Source: an uncultured Clostridia bacterium
Lineage (GTDB): Bacteria; Bacillota; Clostridia; Christensenellales; Pumilibacteraceae
DNA length: 64,000 nucleotides
Assembly (NCBI GenBank): GCA_934270565.1
Contig: CAKQPR010000002.1
Location: 62,001 to 126,000, forward strand
Reading direction: 5' to 3'
Below, one piece after another: positions 40,879 to 49,143 of this stretch. Numbering within the stretch: the stretch's first letter is position 1; every line of letters begins with the position of its first letter. The notes beneath the pieces were generated by a model. It searched no databases. It had not been told where the DNA came from and saw only the letters and a list, made by a program, of their open reading frames with translations. The position numbers and the translations under genes were made by a program.

Positions 40879-41814
40879 TCATATAATTTCCGCATTGAAC
40901 GGCTTTAAGCCGTCTTTTGCCGCGAGCGCGTCGTAAACTCTGACGAAATAATCGGGAAGCGGCGCGGAAAAAGTCATTCGCTCGCCGCTTTTCGGGTGCG
41001 TTACCGTAAGTCGGTACGCATGAAGAAGCTGTCCGTCGAGGTTGAATTTTTGCTTTTTGAACCCGTAGGTTTTATCGCCGACAACGGGATGACCCAGATG
41101 TTTTGCGTGAACGCGGATCTGATGCGTTCTGCCGGTGAGAATCCGGAACAGCACGAAACAATTTTCCTTAAACCGCGTAATCACACGCCACTCGGTAACA
41201 GCCGTTCTGCCGTCGGGCGTTACCGCCATTTGCTTGCGGTCGCGCGGCGATCTGCCGATTTTGGTTTCTATTCTCCCCTCGTCCGGCGTGAGGTTTCCTT
41301 CGAGAATAGCGACGTATTCCTTCACGACCGTTCGGTCGGCGATCTGACGGGAAAGCGAGAGGTGCGCTTCGTCGTTCTTTGCGACGATCATTACGCCCGA
41401 AGTGTCTTTGTCGAGACGATGGACGATCCCCGGTCGGATTTCGCCGTTTATGCCGCTGAGCGAATCGAGACGGAACATAAGCGCGTTTACGAGCGTGTCT
41501 GTGTAATTACCTCCGGCGGGGTGCACGGTAAGCCCCTGAGGCTTGTTGATAACCGCAACGTCGCCGTCTTCGTACAAAATATCGATCGGAATGTCCTTTT
41601 TTTCGATTTTTTCCACCGCGTCCGGCACGGTAAGCGTGATCACGTCGCCCGCCTTTACGGTTTCGCCGCTTTTTTTCGGCGGCAAGCCGTTCACGAGGAC
41701 GTCGCCTTTTTCGATCAGTTGTTTTATCGCCGAACGCGTTTTGCCCGTACTCTCGCTTAAAGCGACGTCGAGGCGCGAACTATCGGTTATCGTTATCGTT
41801 CTGATCTCGGGCAT
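40879..41814 (-). CDS. RluD-type 23S rRNA pseudouridine synthase
   Basis: Converts uridines of 23S rRNA to pseudouridine. The 311-residue protein has an N-terminal S4 RNA-binding domain (SRLDVALSESTGKTRSAIKQLIEKGDVLVNG) and a catalytic domain with HRLDKDTSG, the nucleophile being about D135. Other marks are INKPQGLTVHPA, RTHQIRVHAKHLGHPVVGDKTYG and LHAYRLTVTHP. The ATG at 41814 with AGGA upstream agrees with the S4 start; the longer in-frame reading is the lspA gene in another frame. It overlaps lspA by 35 bases. RluD subtype is likely; target positions cannot be deduced. Confidence 0.92.
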   Translation of the reverse strand: MPEIRTITITDSSRLDVALSESTGKTRSAIKQLIEKGDVLVNGLPPKKSGETVKAGDVITLTVPDAVEKIEKKDIPIDILYEDGDVAVINKPQGLTVHPAGGNYTDTLVNALMFRLDSLSGINGEIRPGIVHRLDKDTSGVMIVAKNDEAHLSLSRQIADRTVVKEYVAILEGNLTPDEGRIETKIGRSPRDRKQMAVTPDGRTAVTEWRVITRFKENCFVLFRILTGRTHQIRVHAKHLGHPVVGDKTYGFKKQKFNLDGQLLHAYRLTVTHPKSGERMTFSAPLPDYFVRVYDALAAKDGLKPFNAEII

Positions 41815-42460
41815 CTGTTTCGTCCTCGTTTTTTTCGGGCGCGGCTTCGGTCGGGGCTTGTTCGGGACCGATATTCGTCGCGCCGTCCGTAAGCAGGCTT
41901 TCGTCTTTCTTCGGTTCTTTGTATATAAAGATATAATAGACGAGGAAAAGCGCCACGCCCACGCAAAGCGCCGCGTCGGCAATGTTGAAAATCGCGAACG
42001 ACGTCGAGCCGAAAATCGTCGCTCCGAAATAGACTATCTGAACGAAATCGCGAACGTAGCCGAACGCCATACGATCGACGAGGTTTCCTATCGCTCCGCC
42101 GATAATAAGCGCGAACGCGAGACGGAAAACGAGGCTTTTGCCGCGGTTACGGTACATAAAATAGCCGAAAAAGCCTATCGCGACAAACGTCAGCACAATG
42201 AAAAATATCATTGTGCCCGTTTCTCCGAAGAGTTTATCGAGCCCGAAACGCGAGCCGAAAGCGGCGGCATAGTTGTGAATGTAAGTGAAATACAAGAAGT
42301 TCGGAATCACCGTAACCGAACCGCCGAGCGGTATATTCGCGTTTACGAGAGCCTTCGTTATAAGATCGACGGCGAGCGCCGCGACAAGAACGATAAGCTC
42401 GATTTTTGCCTGTTTGATATACTCCCATGCGGCTTTGAAAAATTTTTCGAGTTTGTCCAT
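41780..42460 (-). CDS. lspA: Signal peptidase II LspA with long acidic tail
   Basis: Aspartic protease in the membrane that removes signal peptides from prolipoproteins. It has 226 aa and four hydrophobic segments. Catalytic Asp candidates lie in GGAIGNLVDRMAFGYVRDF and FNIADAALCVG; VDLITKALV is the conserved first-helix motif. About 50 residues of acidic, Pro/Glu/Asp-rich tail (KNEDETDARDQNDNDN) exceed the normal length; the tail's codons overlap rluD. The ATG follows the sepF stop by one base, with only a distant GGAG. Confidence 0.93.
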   Translation of the reverse strand: MDKLEKFFKAAWEYIKQAKIELIVLVAALAVDLITKALVNANIPLGGSVTVIPNFLYFTYIHNYAAAFGSRFGLDKLFGETGTMIFFIVLTFVAIGFFGYFMYRNRGKSLVFRLAFALIIGGAIGNLVDRMAFGYVRDFVQIVYFGATIFGSTSFAIFNIADAALCVGVALFLVYYIFIYKEPKKDESLLTDGATNIGPEQAPTEAAPEKNEDETDARDQNDNDNR

Positions 42461-42461
42461 T

Positions 42462-43121
42462 TTACGATTTTTTCACTCCGACTCCGGACGGGGACAACAG
42501 GAAAATGTTGCCCTCTACCCTGTAAATACTGCCCGACAGCGCATAAACCGCGCCGCTTAAAAAGTCGAGCACGCGCTGACTGCCAGCGGCGTCCGAGCCG
42601 TTAAGCTTGACTATGGCCGACTCGCCGCGTCTAAGCGAGTCTATTACCGTCTGAACGTCCTCGGGTGACTCGGGCGAATACTCGGTTATACGACTGCTTC
42701 CCGACCCGACCACGCGGTCGACGCGGCTCGGCGCCTGCTCCTCTCTCGGGGCAAAAGTTCCGCCGCGGTAAGTTTCGCGGTCGGACAAAAAATTCTCGCG
42801 GGGCGCAAATGCATCGCGACTTCCGACACGATCGCGGTTGAAAGTTTCGGTAGCCGTCTGCTCGCGGTCGGAGGAGTAATCGCTTCTTGCGGGCGAGGAG
42901 TAATCGTCGCGCGGAGAATAGTCGCCGCGGTCGGACGGGCGATAATCGGTCGCGCGGGGAAATTCGTCGCGGGAGAACGAGTCTCTGTCGCGGGAAGAAA
43001 ATCCGTCGCGGTCGGACGAAAACGAGCCCCTGTCGCCGCTCGTAAAACCGCCGTGCGCGTCCTCGTAATATTCGTATTCGTCGTTTTGTTTGCCGTTGAA
43101 ATGATCGTTAAATTTTCCCAT
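42462..43121 (-). CDS. sepF: SepF cell division protein
   Basis: Links FtsZ to the membrane at the septum. The C-terminal 80 residues form the SepF domain (PEDVQTVIDSLRRGESAIVKL, QRVLDFLSGAVYAL, GSIYRVEGNIFLLSP). Before it lies an unusually long disordered region (about 15-125) built of imperfect repeats of the type SRDRDSFSRDEF, almost only Ser, Asp, Arg, Tyr and Gly. The typical amphipathic membrane helix at the N-terminus is not obvious: the first residues are MGKFNDHFNGKQ. Overlap of 14 bases with the preceding PLP gene, a neighbour pairing (yggS-sepF) conserved across Bacillota. Confidence 0.9.
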   Translation of the reverse strand: MGKFNDHFNGKQNDEYEYYEDAHGGFTSGDRGSFSSDRDGFSSRDRDSFSRDEFPRATDYRPSDRGDYSPRDDYSSPARSDYSSDREQTATETFNRDRVGSRDAFAPRENFLSDRETYRGGTFAPREEQAPSRVDRVVGSGSSRITEYSPESPEDVQTVIDSLRRGESAIVKLNGSDAAGSQRVLDFLSGAVYALSGSIYRVEGNIFLLSPSGVGVKKS

Positions 43122-43791
43122 CGGTTTGTCTCTCCGTATAAATTCTTTTGCCGAATATCGCGCTGCCTATACGCACGAGGTTTGCGCCGTGGGCAATCGC
43201 TTTGAGGTAATCGCCGCTCATACCCGCCGACAGAATATCGGCTTCGGGGTAAGTATCGGCGATTTTCCGATAAATTCCGTACAGTTTTTCGTAAAGCTCG
43301 TCAGCCGCGCCTATCGGGAATACTCCCATAACGCCGCGAAGCCGAACGTTTTTCTTGGCGGCAACGTATGCGGCGAGCGCTTCCGCTTTTTCGGGCACAA
43401 CGCCGCTTTTACTCGCCTCTTCGCCCGTGTTGACTTCCACGAGCACGTCCGTTACCTTGCCGATTTTCGCCGAACGCTTATCTATCTCGTCTGCAAGTTC
43501 CTCTCTGTCTACCGAATGTATGAGTTCAACCTTATCGACGATATATTTGACTTTATTAGTCTGGAGCGAGCCGATAAAATGCCACTTTACCCCGCGAACG
43601 GAATCGTATTTTTCGATAAGCTCCTGAACGCGGTTTTCGCCCGCTATGTTTATTCCGTATTCGGGCAAAAGATTGATGCGTTCGGGCTCGACAGTCTTAG
43701 TCGCGGCTACAACCGTTATAGGATACGTTATGCCTTTTTCGCGCTTTACGCGCCCGATATTCTCGAAAACGGTTCTGATTTCGTCTTTCAT
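43108..43791 (-). CDS. PLP homeostasis protein (YggS/YlmE/PLPBP family)
   Basis: Binds pyridoxal 5'-phosphate and buffers its level; no catalytic activity is known. It has 227 aa forming a single TIM barrel. PLP-Lys is in VVAATKTVEPE; other marks are GENRVQELIEKY, WHFIGSLQTNKVKYIV, HSVDREELADEI, VEVNTGEEASKSG and SAGMSGDYLKAIAHGANLVRIGSAIFG. Starts four bases inside the end of the ATP-grasp gene. Confidence 0.93.
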   Translation of the reverse strand: MKDEIRTVFENIGRVKREKGITYPITVVAATKTVEPERINLLPEYGINIAGENRVQELIEKYDSVRGVKWHFIGSLQTNKVKYIVDKVELIHSVDREELADEIDKRSAKIGKVTDVLVEVNTGEEASKSGVVPEKAEALAAYVAAKKNVRLRGVMGVFPIGAADELYEKLYGIYRKIADTYPEADILSAGMSGDYLKAIAHGANLVRIGSAIFGKRIYTERQTDGKI

Positions 43792-44630
43792 TCCGCGCCT
43801 CCGACGATAAATTTCGCGATTTCGCCCGCTATATTAAATCCGAGCGATTCCACGCCCCTGAGGTACGCCGATGAGTTGGCTTCGACGAAGATCGGCTTCG
43901 GAGCGGGGAGAAAATCGACCGATCCGAAATCGAGTCCCAAAAGCGCCGCGATACGCACCGCTTCGGCTTTGAGTTCGTCCGAAGCCTCGAACGGCTCGAT
44001 CTTTCCGCCTGCGGCAAGGTTGGACCTGAACGAGGTCGTGTTGCGGCGTTTACCCCAGCCGACGGCTTTTCCGCCGACAACGTAAACGCGTATATCCGAG
44101 CCTTTTTCGTCGCCTTCGAAGGACTGGAAAAGGTGCGGTTTTACGCCGAGCTCGCGGTGAATCCGCTTTGCTTCCGACAGATTTTCGGCAAGATAAACCT
44201 GTCTGCCCTGACTGCCGCGACTTTCCTTGATAACAATCGGAAAGCCGAGCTTACCGACTTCGCGGAAAAGATCATCGTCTTCCGATTGCGGCAAATATGC
44301 GTGCGGAGCAAAGATCGTAACGGGCATTTTTACGTCAGAATTCGACAAAACGGCGGAGGTTTTTTGCTTGTCGTCGCAGATTTCGATTGCGTGCGGGGAG
44401 TTGTAGACTTTCACTCCGCGAGCGCGAAGTTCGAGCGCCGCAGACACGTCTTTATTCCAGAAAATCGCGAAATCATAATCGAATACGTAAGGCTTCCCGA
44501 CTGTCGTTATCGGACATTTTATCCTGTCGAGCGTTACTCCGAGCGCGGCAAATTCGAGGCTAAGGCGATCGTAAGCGTAATTTATGCCGTCGTCGACGTA
44601 ATATCTGTTTTCGATAAACGCGCCTTTCAA
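43788..44630 (-). CDS. RimK-like ATP-grasp ligase
   Basis: A 280-residue ATP-grasp protein that should form an amide or peptide bond on an unknown acceptor, as RimK and related enzymes do. Marks are CDDKQKTSAVL (substrate/ATP loop), FPIVIKESRGSQGRQVYL, HLFQSFEGDEKGSDIRVYVV, and the metal-binding end FGSVDFLPAPKPIFVEANSSAYLRG. The start is TTG at 44630 with GGGAGGG in front. An in-frame TTG at 44657 overlaps the -10 box and is excluded. First gene of an operon with the PLP protein, sepF, lspA and rluD. Confidence 0.85.
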   Translation of the reverse strand: MKGAFIENRYYVDDGINYAYDRLSLEFAALGVTLDRIKCPITTVGKPYVFDYDFAIFWNKDVSAALELRARGVKVYNSPHAIEICDDKQKTSAVLSNSDVKMPVTIFAPHAYLPQSEDDDLFREVGKLGFPIVIKESRGSQGRQVYLAENLSEAKRIHRELGVKPHLFQSFEGDEKGSDIRVYVVGGKAVGWGKRRNTTSFRSNLAAGGKIEPFEASDELKAEAVRIAALLGLDFGSVDFLPAPKPIFVEANSSAYLRGVESLGFNIAGEIAKFIVGGAE

Positions 44631-44656
44631 AGCCGCCCTCCCTGTCCGTTTATTCA

Positions 44657-44685
44657 ATTATACTACACCGCGCCGAATTTTGCAA
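44657..44685 (-). promoter_or_regulatory. Promoter of the ATP-grasp/sepF/lspA operon
   Basis: TTGCAA (44680-44685), 17-bp spacer, TATAAT (44657-44662) on the minus strand. Predicted +1 is 44650, 20 bases before the TTG start. Confidence 0.8.
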
Positions 44686-44710
44686 GTAAAAACAATACGT
44701 CATCTTAAAT

Positions 44711-44738
44711 CAAAACCCGCCGCGGTTAAGCGACGGGT
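44711..44738 (-). terminator. Terminator of the hydrogenase operon
   Basis: Minus strand stem ACCCG..CGC / GCG..CGGGT followed by TTTTGATTT, about 20 bases after the hydrogenase stop codon. Confidence 0.65.
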
Positions 44739-44756
44739 CGAATGATTTATGCTATA

Positions 44757-46502
44757 TTACATTTTTTCGCGCGGGGCGTAGGAAGTATGAAGAATTTCGT
44801 GAGCCTTGTGGCTGCCCGGTTTGTCGAAATACTCGTCGTAAAGCTGTTTTATGACGGGGTTTTCGTGCGACTTGCGGAGCTTGCTCTTCGCATCCGAACC
44901 GTAAATCGCCTTCGCACGGAGTTCCTTGACGTCGAGACCGGCGTTGATCTTGTCGGAAGCAACGATGGGTTGTCCGCCGCCGTTTACACAACCGCCTGGG
45001 CAAGTCATAACCTCGATGAACTGGTACTCGCTCTTGCCCGCTTTGATCTCTTCGAGAAGCTCGCGAGCGTTTGCAAGAGTGTGTGCGACCGCTACTTTAA
45101 CCTTAGTGCCGTTCATATCGATTTCGGCAGTTTTGATGCCTTTAGTTCCGCGAACCGCCTTATAATCGACGGACGGAGACTCTTTGCCGGTAACGATTTC
45201 GTACACTGTGCGGAGTGCGGCTTCCATAACGCCGCCGGTTGCACCGAAGATAAGTCCCGCGCCCGAACCGATGCCGAGCGGAGCGTCGAATTCTTCGTCC
45301 GCAAGTATATCGTATTCGATACCGAAACGCTTGATAAGACGAGCTGCTTCGCGGGTGGTAAGAACGACGTCAATGTCGGGATAACCGCTTGCGTTCTCGT
45401 CCGCGCGCTTGATTTCGGTCTTTTTCGCGGTGCACGGCATAACCGAAACGACGTAAATGTCTTTGGGGTCGATACCGTTCTTTTCCGCGTAATAGGTCTT
45501 GATCGTCGCGCCCATCATCTGCTGGGGAGACTTGCATGTCGAGAGGTGTCCGAGAAGCTCCGGATAGTTAAACTCGATGAAACGAATCCAGCCCGGGGAG
45601 CAGCTCGTAATCATGGGAAGGGTTGCGTTCTTGTCGCCGAGGCGCTGAAGAAGCTCGGTGCCCTCTTCCATAATGGTAAGGTCCGCCGCCATATCGACGT
45701 CGAAAACCTTGTCGAAACCGATTCTGCGGAGCGCCGCTACCATTTTGCCCTGCGTGTCCGTGCCTACGGGGAAACCGAATTCTTCGCCGAGAGCGACGCG
45801 GACCGCGGGAGCGGTGATCGCGATAACGTGCTTTGTCTTATCGCCGAGCGCAGCAACTACCTTGTCGGTATCGTCCTTCTCGGTGAGCGCGCCTACGGGA
45901 CAGACGTTGATACACTGTCCGCAAGCGACGCAATCGACGTCGGCAAGCGCTCTTCCGAACGCGCAACCGATCGTGGTGTTGAAACCGCGCTTGTTTGCGC
46001 CGATAACGCCGACGGTCTGATACTTGTTACAAGCCGCTACGCAACGACGGCAAAGAATGCACTTCCCGTTGTCGCGGATAAGGTAATCGTTTTCGAATTC
46101 GGGAGCGGTCGGGGTTTTAACGCCCGAGAACTTGTTTTCGTCGCAGCCGTATTCGTTGGAAAGCTTCTGGAGCTCGCAATTTCCGCTGCGCACGCACGAA
46201 AGGCATTTCTTTTCGTGGTTGGAAAGAAGAAGTTCGAGCGTGGTTTTGCGCGATTCGATAACCTTCGGGGTTTTGGTATAAACTTCCATACCCTCGGCAA
46301 CGACCGCCGAGCAGCTCGCTACAAGGCTTCTCGCGCCCTTTACTTCGACTACGCAAACGCGGCAGCTGCCTTCGTTGGTAAGGTCCTTATAGTAGCAAAG
46401 CGTGGGGATACGGAATCCCGCTTTGCGCGCGGCGTCGAGGATACGCGTTCCTTCGGGAACGGTAACGCTTACGTCGTTTATTTTTAAAGTAACTTCTTTC
46501 AT
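44757..46502 (-). CDS. [FeFe] hydrogenase catalytic subunit (HydA/HndD type)
   Basis: Makes or oxidises H2 in the cytoplasm. The 581-residue protein carries an N-terminal [2Fe-2S] domain (TLCYYKDLTNEGSCRVCVVEV), a His-Cys cluster domain (NHEKKCLSCVRSGNCELQ), two [4Fe-4S] sites (CILCRRCVAAC, CVACGQCINVCPVGAL) and the H-cluster domain with TSCSPGWIRF, MPCTAKKTEI and EVMTCPGGCVNGGGQP. The small C-terminal domain follows. Start ATG at 46502 behind GAGAGG, 11 bases after the flavin subunit. Together with the two upstream genes it forms a HydABC-like complex, which in relatives couples NADH and ferredoxin. Maturases HydEFG are not in the window. Confidence 0.95.
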   Translation of the reverse strand: MKEVTLKINDVSVTVPEGTRILDAARKAGFRIPTLCYYKDLTNEGSCRVCVVEVKGARSLVASCSAVVAEGMEVYTKTPKVIESRKTTLELLLSNHEKKCLSCVRSGNCELQKLSNEYGCDENKFSGVKTPTAPEFENDYLIRDNGKCILCRRCVAACNKYQTVGVIGANKRGFNTTIGCAFGRALADVDCVACGQCINVCPVGALTEKDDTDKVVAALGDKTKHVIAITAPAVRVALGEEFGFPVGTDTQGKMVAALRRIGFDKVFDVDMAADLTIMEEGTELLQRLGDKNATLPMITSCSPGWIRFIEFNYPELLGHLSTCKSPQQMMGATIKTYYAEKNGIDPKDIYVVSVMPCTAKKTEIKRADENASGYPDIDVVLTTREAARLIKRFGIEYDILADEEFDAPLGIGSGAGLIFGATGGVMEAALRTVYEIVTGKESPSVDYKAVRGTKGIKTAEIDMNGTKVKVAVAHTLANARELLEEIKAGKSEYQFIEVMTCPGGCVNGGGQPIVASDKINAGLDVKELRAKAIYGSDAKSKLRKSHENPVIKQLYDEYFDKPGSHKAHEILHTSYAPREKM

Positions 46503-46513
46503 GGTGTCACCTC

Positions 46514-48409
46514 TCACTTCTTGATAGCCTTGAACTTACAATTTGCCACGCAAACGCCGCACTTGACGCACTTGGTCGTGTCGATCGCCATCGAGGGCAG
46601 TTTGTGTCCATGAGCAACGTAATCCGTCTTGGAAATCGCGCCGACCGGACAGTTACGGGCGCAAAGTCCGCAACCGATACATTTATCGGGCTCGATCTCG
46701 AAGTTGATAAGAGCTTTGCACACGCCGGCGGGGCATTTGTGATCCACAACGTGAGCAACGTATTCGTCGCGGAAGTAACGGAGCGTCGAAAGCACGGGGT
46801 TGGGTGCCGTTTGTCCGAGACCGCAGAGCGAATTCTCCTTTATGTAATGGCAAAGCTTTTCCATTTCGTCGAGGTCTTCGAGAGTCGCCTGACCTTTGGT
46901 AACTTTGTCGAGCATCTCGTAAAGGCGCTTGTTGCCTACGCGGCAGGGGGTGCACTTTCCGCAGGACTCGTCAACGGTGAATTCGAGGAAGAACTTGGCG
47001 ATATCAACCATACAGTTGTCCTCGTCCATGACGATAAGTCCGCCCGATCCCATCATCGAGCCGATCGCGATAAGGTTGTCGTAATCGATCGGGGTATCGA
47101 TAAGCGAAGCGGGAATGCAACCGCCGGACGGTCCGCCGGTCTGAGCAGCTTTGAATTTCTTACCGTTCGGAATACCGCCGCCGATCTCTTCGATGATCGT
47201 GCGAAGAGTCGTTCCCATCGGGATTTCGACAAGTCCGGTGTTGTGAATCTTACCGCCGAGCGCGAATACTTTCGTACCTTTGCTCTTCTCCGTTCCCATG
47301 CTCGCGAACCATTCGGCTCCGTTGAGAATGATCGAGGTGATGTTGGCGTAAGTTTCGACGTTGTTGATAAGGGTGGGTTTTCCGAAAAGTCCCTTGACTG
47401 CGGGGAACGGCGGGCGCTGACGGGGCTCGCCGCGCTTGCCTTCGGTCGAGTTGAGAAGCGCGGTTTCCTCGCCGCAGACGAACGCGCCGGCACCGAGACG
47501 AAGTTCGATGTTGAACTTATGTCCGAGACCCATTGCGTTATCGCCGAGGATTCCGTATTCGAGAGCCTGTTTGATTGCCACTTCGAGACGGTGAACCGCG
47601 ATCGGGTATTCCGCGCGGACATAGATGTAACCCTGCGTTGCGCCGATTGCGTAACCCGCGATCATCATTGCTTCGATAACGGTGTGGGGATCGCCTTCGA
47701 GAACCGAACGGTCCATGAACGCGCCCGGGTCGCCCTCGTCGGCGTTGCAGACGACGTACTTCTGATCGGCAACCGAATTGTACGCGAACTGCCACTTCAT
47801 ACCGGTGGAGAATCCGCCGCCGCCTCTGCCGCGAAGTCCGCTTGCCTTGATGGTGTCGATAACCTGCTGCTGCGTCATTTCGGTGACCGCTTTCTTATAA
47901 GCAAGGTAACCGTCGAACGCAAGGTATTCGTCGATGTTTTCGGGGTCGATAAGACCGCAGTGACGGAGCACGAGACGATGCTGGCTCTTATAGAAAGCGG
48001 TTTCGTTGAACGGTTTGATTTCGCCGTTTACGTCCTTTTCCTCGTGAAGAAGTCTCTCCACTACCGCGCCGCCGATAATGTGTTCGCGAACGATCTCTTC
48101 GACGTCCGAAACTTTGACGTGCTGATAGAACGCGCCGTCGGGATAAACCACGACGATCGGTCCGCGGGCGCAAAGCCCGAAGCATCCTGTCATGATGAGT
48201 TTGATTTCTTTCTCGATACCGTTCTCTTTGAGAAGGCGGGCGAACTCGTCGTAAATGTCCTTGCTGTGTCCCGAAGTACAGCCGGTACCGCCGCACACGA
48301 GAATATGGGCGCGCTCGAGCGCGCGATCGGACGAAGCGCCTATTCCGCGGTTGGAAACGCGGTCTTTCATCCGAGCGCGTATCGCCTGAAGTTCCTCCAG
48401 ATTTTTCAT
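46514..48409 (-). CDS. NADH-binding flavoprotein subunit of [FeFe] hydrogenase (HydB/HndC type)
   Basis: NuoF-like subunit carrying FMN and NAD(H). Domains in order over 631 aa: an N-terminal thioredoxin-fold [2Fe-2S] domain (about 30-125, CGGTGCTSGH ... MTGCFGLCARG), the NuoF core with GLRGRGGGGFSTGMKW (NADH) and CNADEGDPGAFMDR (FMN), SLBB domain, the [4Fe-4S] CGKCTPCRVG, and two C-terminal ferredoxin clusters (CIGCGLCARNCPVGAI, CVKCGVCVANCKFKAI). The fused first domain replaces the separate HndB of four-subunit enzymes. Start ATG at 48409 with GGAGG eight bases upstream; earlier ATGs lack one. Confidence 0.95.
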   Translation of the reverse strand: MKNLEELQAIRARMKDRVSNRGIGASSDRALERAHILVCGGTGCTSGHSKDIYDEFARLLKENGIEKEIKLIMTGCFGLCARGPIVVVYPDGAFYQHVKVSDVEEIVREHIIGGAVVERLLHEEKDVNGEIKPFNETAFYKSQHRLVLRHCGLIDPENIDEYLAFDGYLAYKKAVTEMTQQQVIDTIKASGLRGRGGGGFSTGMKWQFAYNSVADQKYVVCNADEGDPGAFMDRSVLEGDPHTVIEAMMIAGYAIGATQGYIYVRAEYPIAVHRLEVAIKQALEYGILGDNAMGLGHKFNIELRLGAGAFVCGEETALLNSTEGKRGEPRQRPPFPAVKGLFGKPTLINNVETYANITSIILNGAEWFASMGTEKSKGTKVFALGGKIHNTGLVEIPMGTTLRTIIEEIGGGIPNGKKFKAAQTGGPSGGCIPASLIDTPIDYDNLIAIGSMMGSGGLIVMDEDNCMVDIAKFFLEFTVDESCGKCTPCRVGNKRLYEMLDKVTKGQATLEDLDEMEKLCHYIKENSLCGLGQTAPNPVLSTLRYFRDEYVAHVVDHKCPAGVCKALINFEIEPDKCIGCGLCARNCPVGAISKTDYVAHGHKLPSMAIDTTKCVKCGVCVANCKFKAIKK

Positions 48410-48443
48410 TTTATATTCCTCCATAAGTAAGTTCGGGTTCGGA

Positions 48444-48926
48444 TCAGTCGCTGTACTTTGCAAGTATGCGATCGACGTCGTCCTTGGTCAGATTGCCGTA
48501 TACTTCGCCGTTGACTGTAAGCACGGGCGCAAGTCCGCAGCAACCGATGCAACGGGTCGCGTCGAGCGTATATTTTCCGTCGGCGGAAGTGTTGCCCGGC
48601 TGAATGCCGAGGCGTTCCTCGAATTTGCCGAGGACGTCGCCCGAGCCTTTTACGTAGCACGCCGTACCGAGGCACACGCCTATCGTGTACTTGCCCTTCG
48701 GCTGAAGGTTGAACTGCGCGTAGAAAGTCGCGATTCCGTAAACTTCCTCGAGCGGAACGCCGAAAGTCTTGCCGATTTCGGACTGCACTTCGATGGGAAG
48801 ATAGCCGTAGATGTCCTGCGCCTTCTGCATCGCTTTCATAACGGGTCCGGGGACGGACTTAAGTTCTTCGAGCGCGGCTTTGAACTCGGCGTACTGTTCG
48901 GGGGTGCCGATTGTCTCTTTACTCAT
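48444..48926 (-). CDS. [2Fe-2S] subunit of [FeFe] hydrogenase (HydC/HndA type)
   Basis: NuoE-like subunit of 160 aa with a thioredoxin fold holding one [2Fe-2S] cluster. Cluster ligands are in CLGTACYVKG and CIGCCGLAPV. The N-terminal helical part (VMKAMQKAQDIYGYLP, VPLEEVYGIATFYAQF) matches NuoE. The ribosome site AAGGAG also contains the stop codon of a possible 29-codon ORF. First large gene of the hydrogenase operon, with 34 bases to the next. Confidence 0.95.
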   Translation of the reverse strand: MSKETIGTPEQYAEFKAALEELKSVPGPVMKAMQKAQDIYGYLPIEVQSEIGKTFGVPLEEVYGIATFYAQFNLQPKGKYTIGVCLGTACYVKGSGDVLGKFEERLGIQPGNTSADGKYTLDATRCIGCCGLAPVLTVNGEVYGNLTKDDVDRILAKYSD

Positions 48927-48936
48927 ATTGCTCTCC

Positions 48937-49026
48937 TTATGTTTTTCTTCGGTACGGCTTGTCCGCTCCGAAAAGTTTTGACTGAACTGGTGCTCGGTTC
49001 TCCTTGGAAAGGAAATAATCGGGCAT
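48937..49026 (-). CDS. Possible 29-residue ORF in the hydrogenase leader
   Basis: Starts at ATG 49026, 36 bases into the predicted transcript. Begins MPDYFLSKENRAP and ends FGADKPYRRKT. Its TAA lies in the ribosome site of the NuoE-like gene, so the two could be translationally coupled. It has no convincing ribosome site of its own. I do not recognise the peptide; it may be a real small subunit, a leader peptide, or chance. Confidence 0.35.
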   Translation of the reverse strand: MPDYFLSKENRAPVQSKLFGADKPYRRKT

Positions 49027-49068
49027 GGTTTTTGCCGGCTATATATCTATAAATGCATAACCTTATAC

Positions 49069-49097
49069 ATTTTATCATAAACAACTGTTTTTTTCAA
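49069..49097 (-). promoter_or_regulatory. Promoter of the hydrogenase operon
   Basis: TTGAAA (49092-49097), 17-bp spacer, TAAAAT (49069-49074) on the minus strand. Predicted +1 is near 49062, so the leader is about 136 bases. No clear Rex site (TTGTGAA..TTCACAA) is seen. Confidence 0.75.
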
Positions 49098-49143
49098 CTG
49101 TTTTCGGCGCGAAATTTAAACTTTCGGGCGCGTTTTGGTTAGC

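Noticed and set aside
49047..49058. Three-codon ORF (ATG CAT TTA TAG) at the start of the hydrogenase transcript
   Set aside because: Too short to tell from chance; the 29-codon ORF after it is more informative.
48930..49097. Rex operator in the hydrogenase leader
   Set aside because: No TTGTGAA..TTCACAA-like dyad could be found; GTTGTTTATGATAA is not a convincing match.
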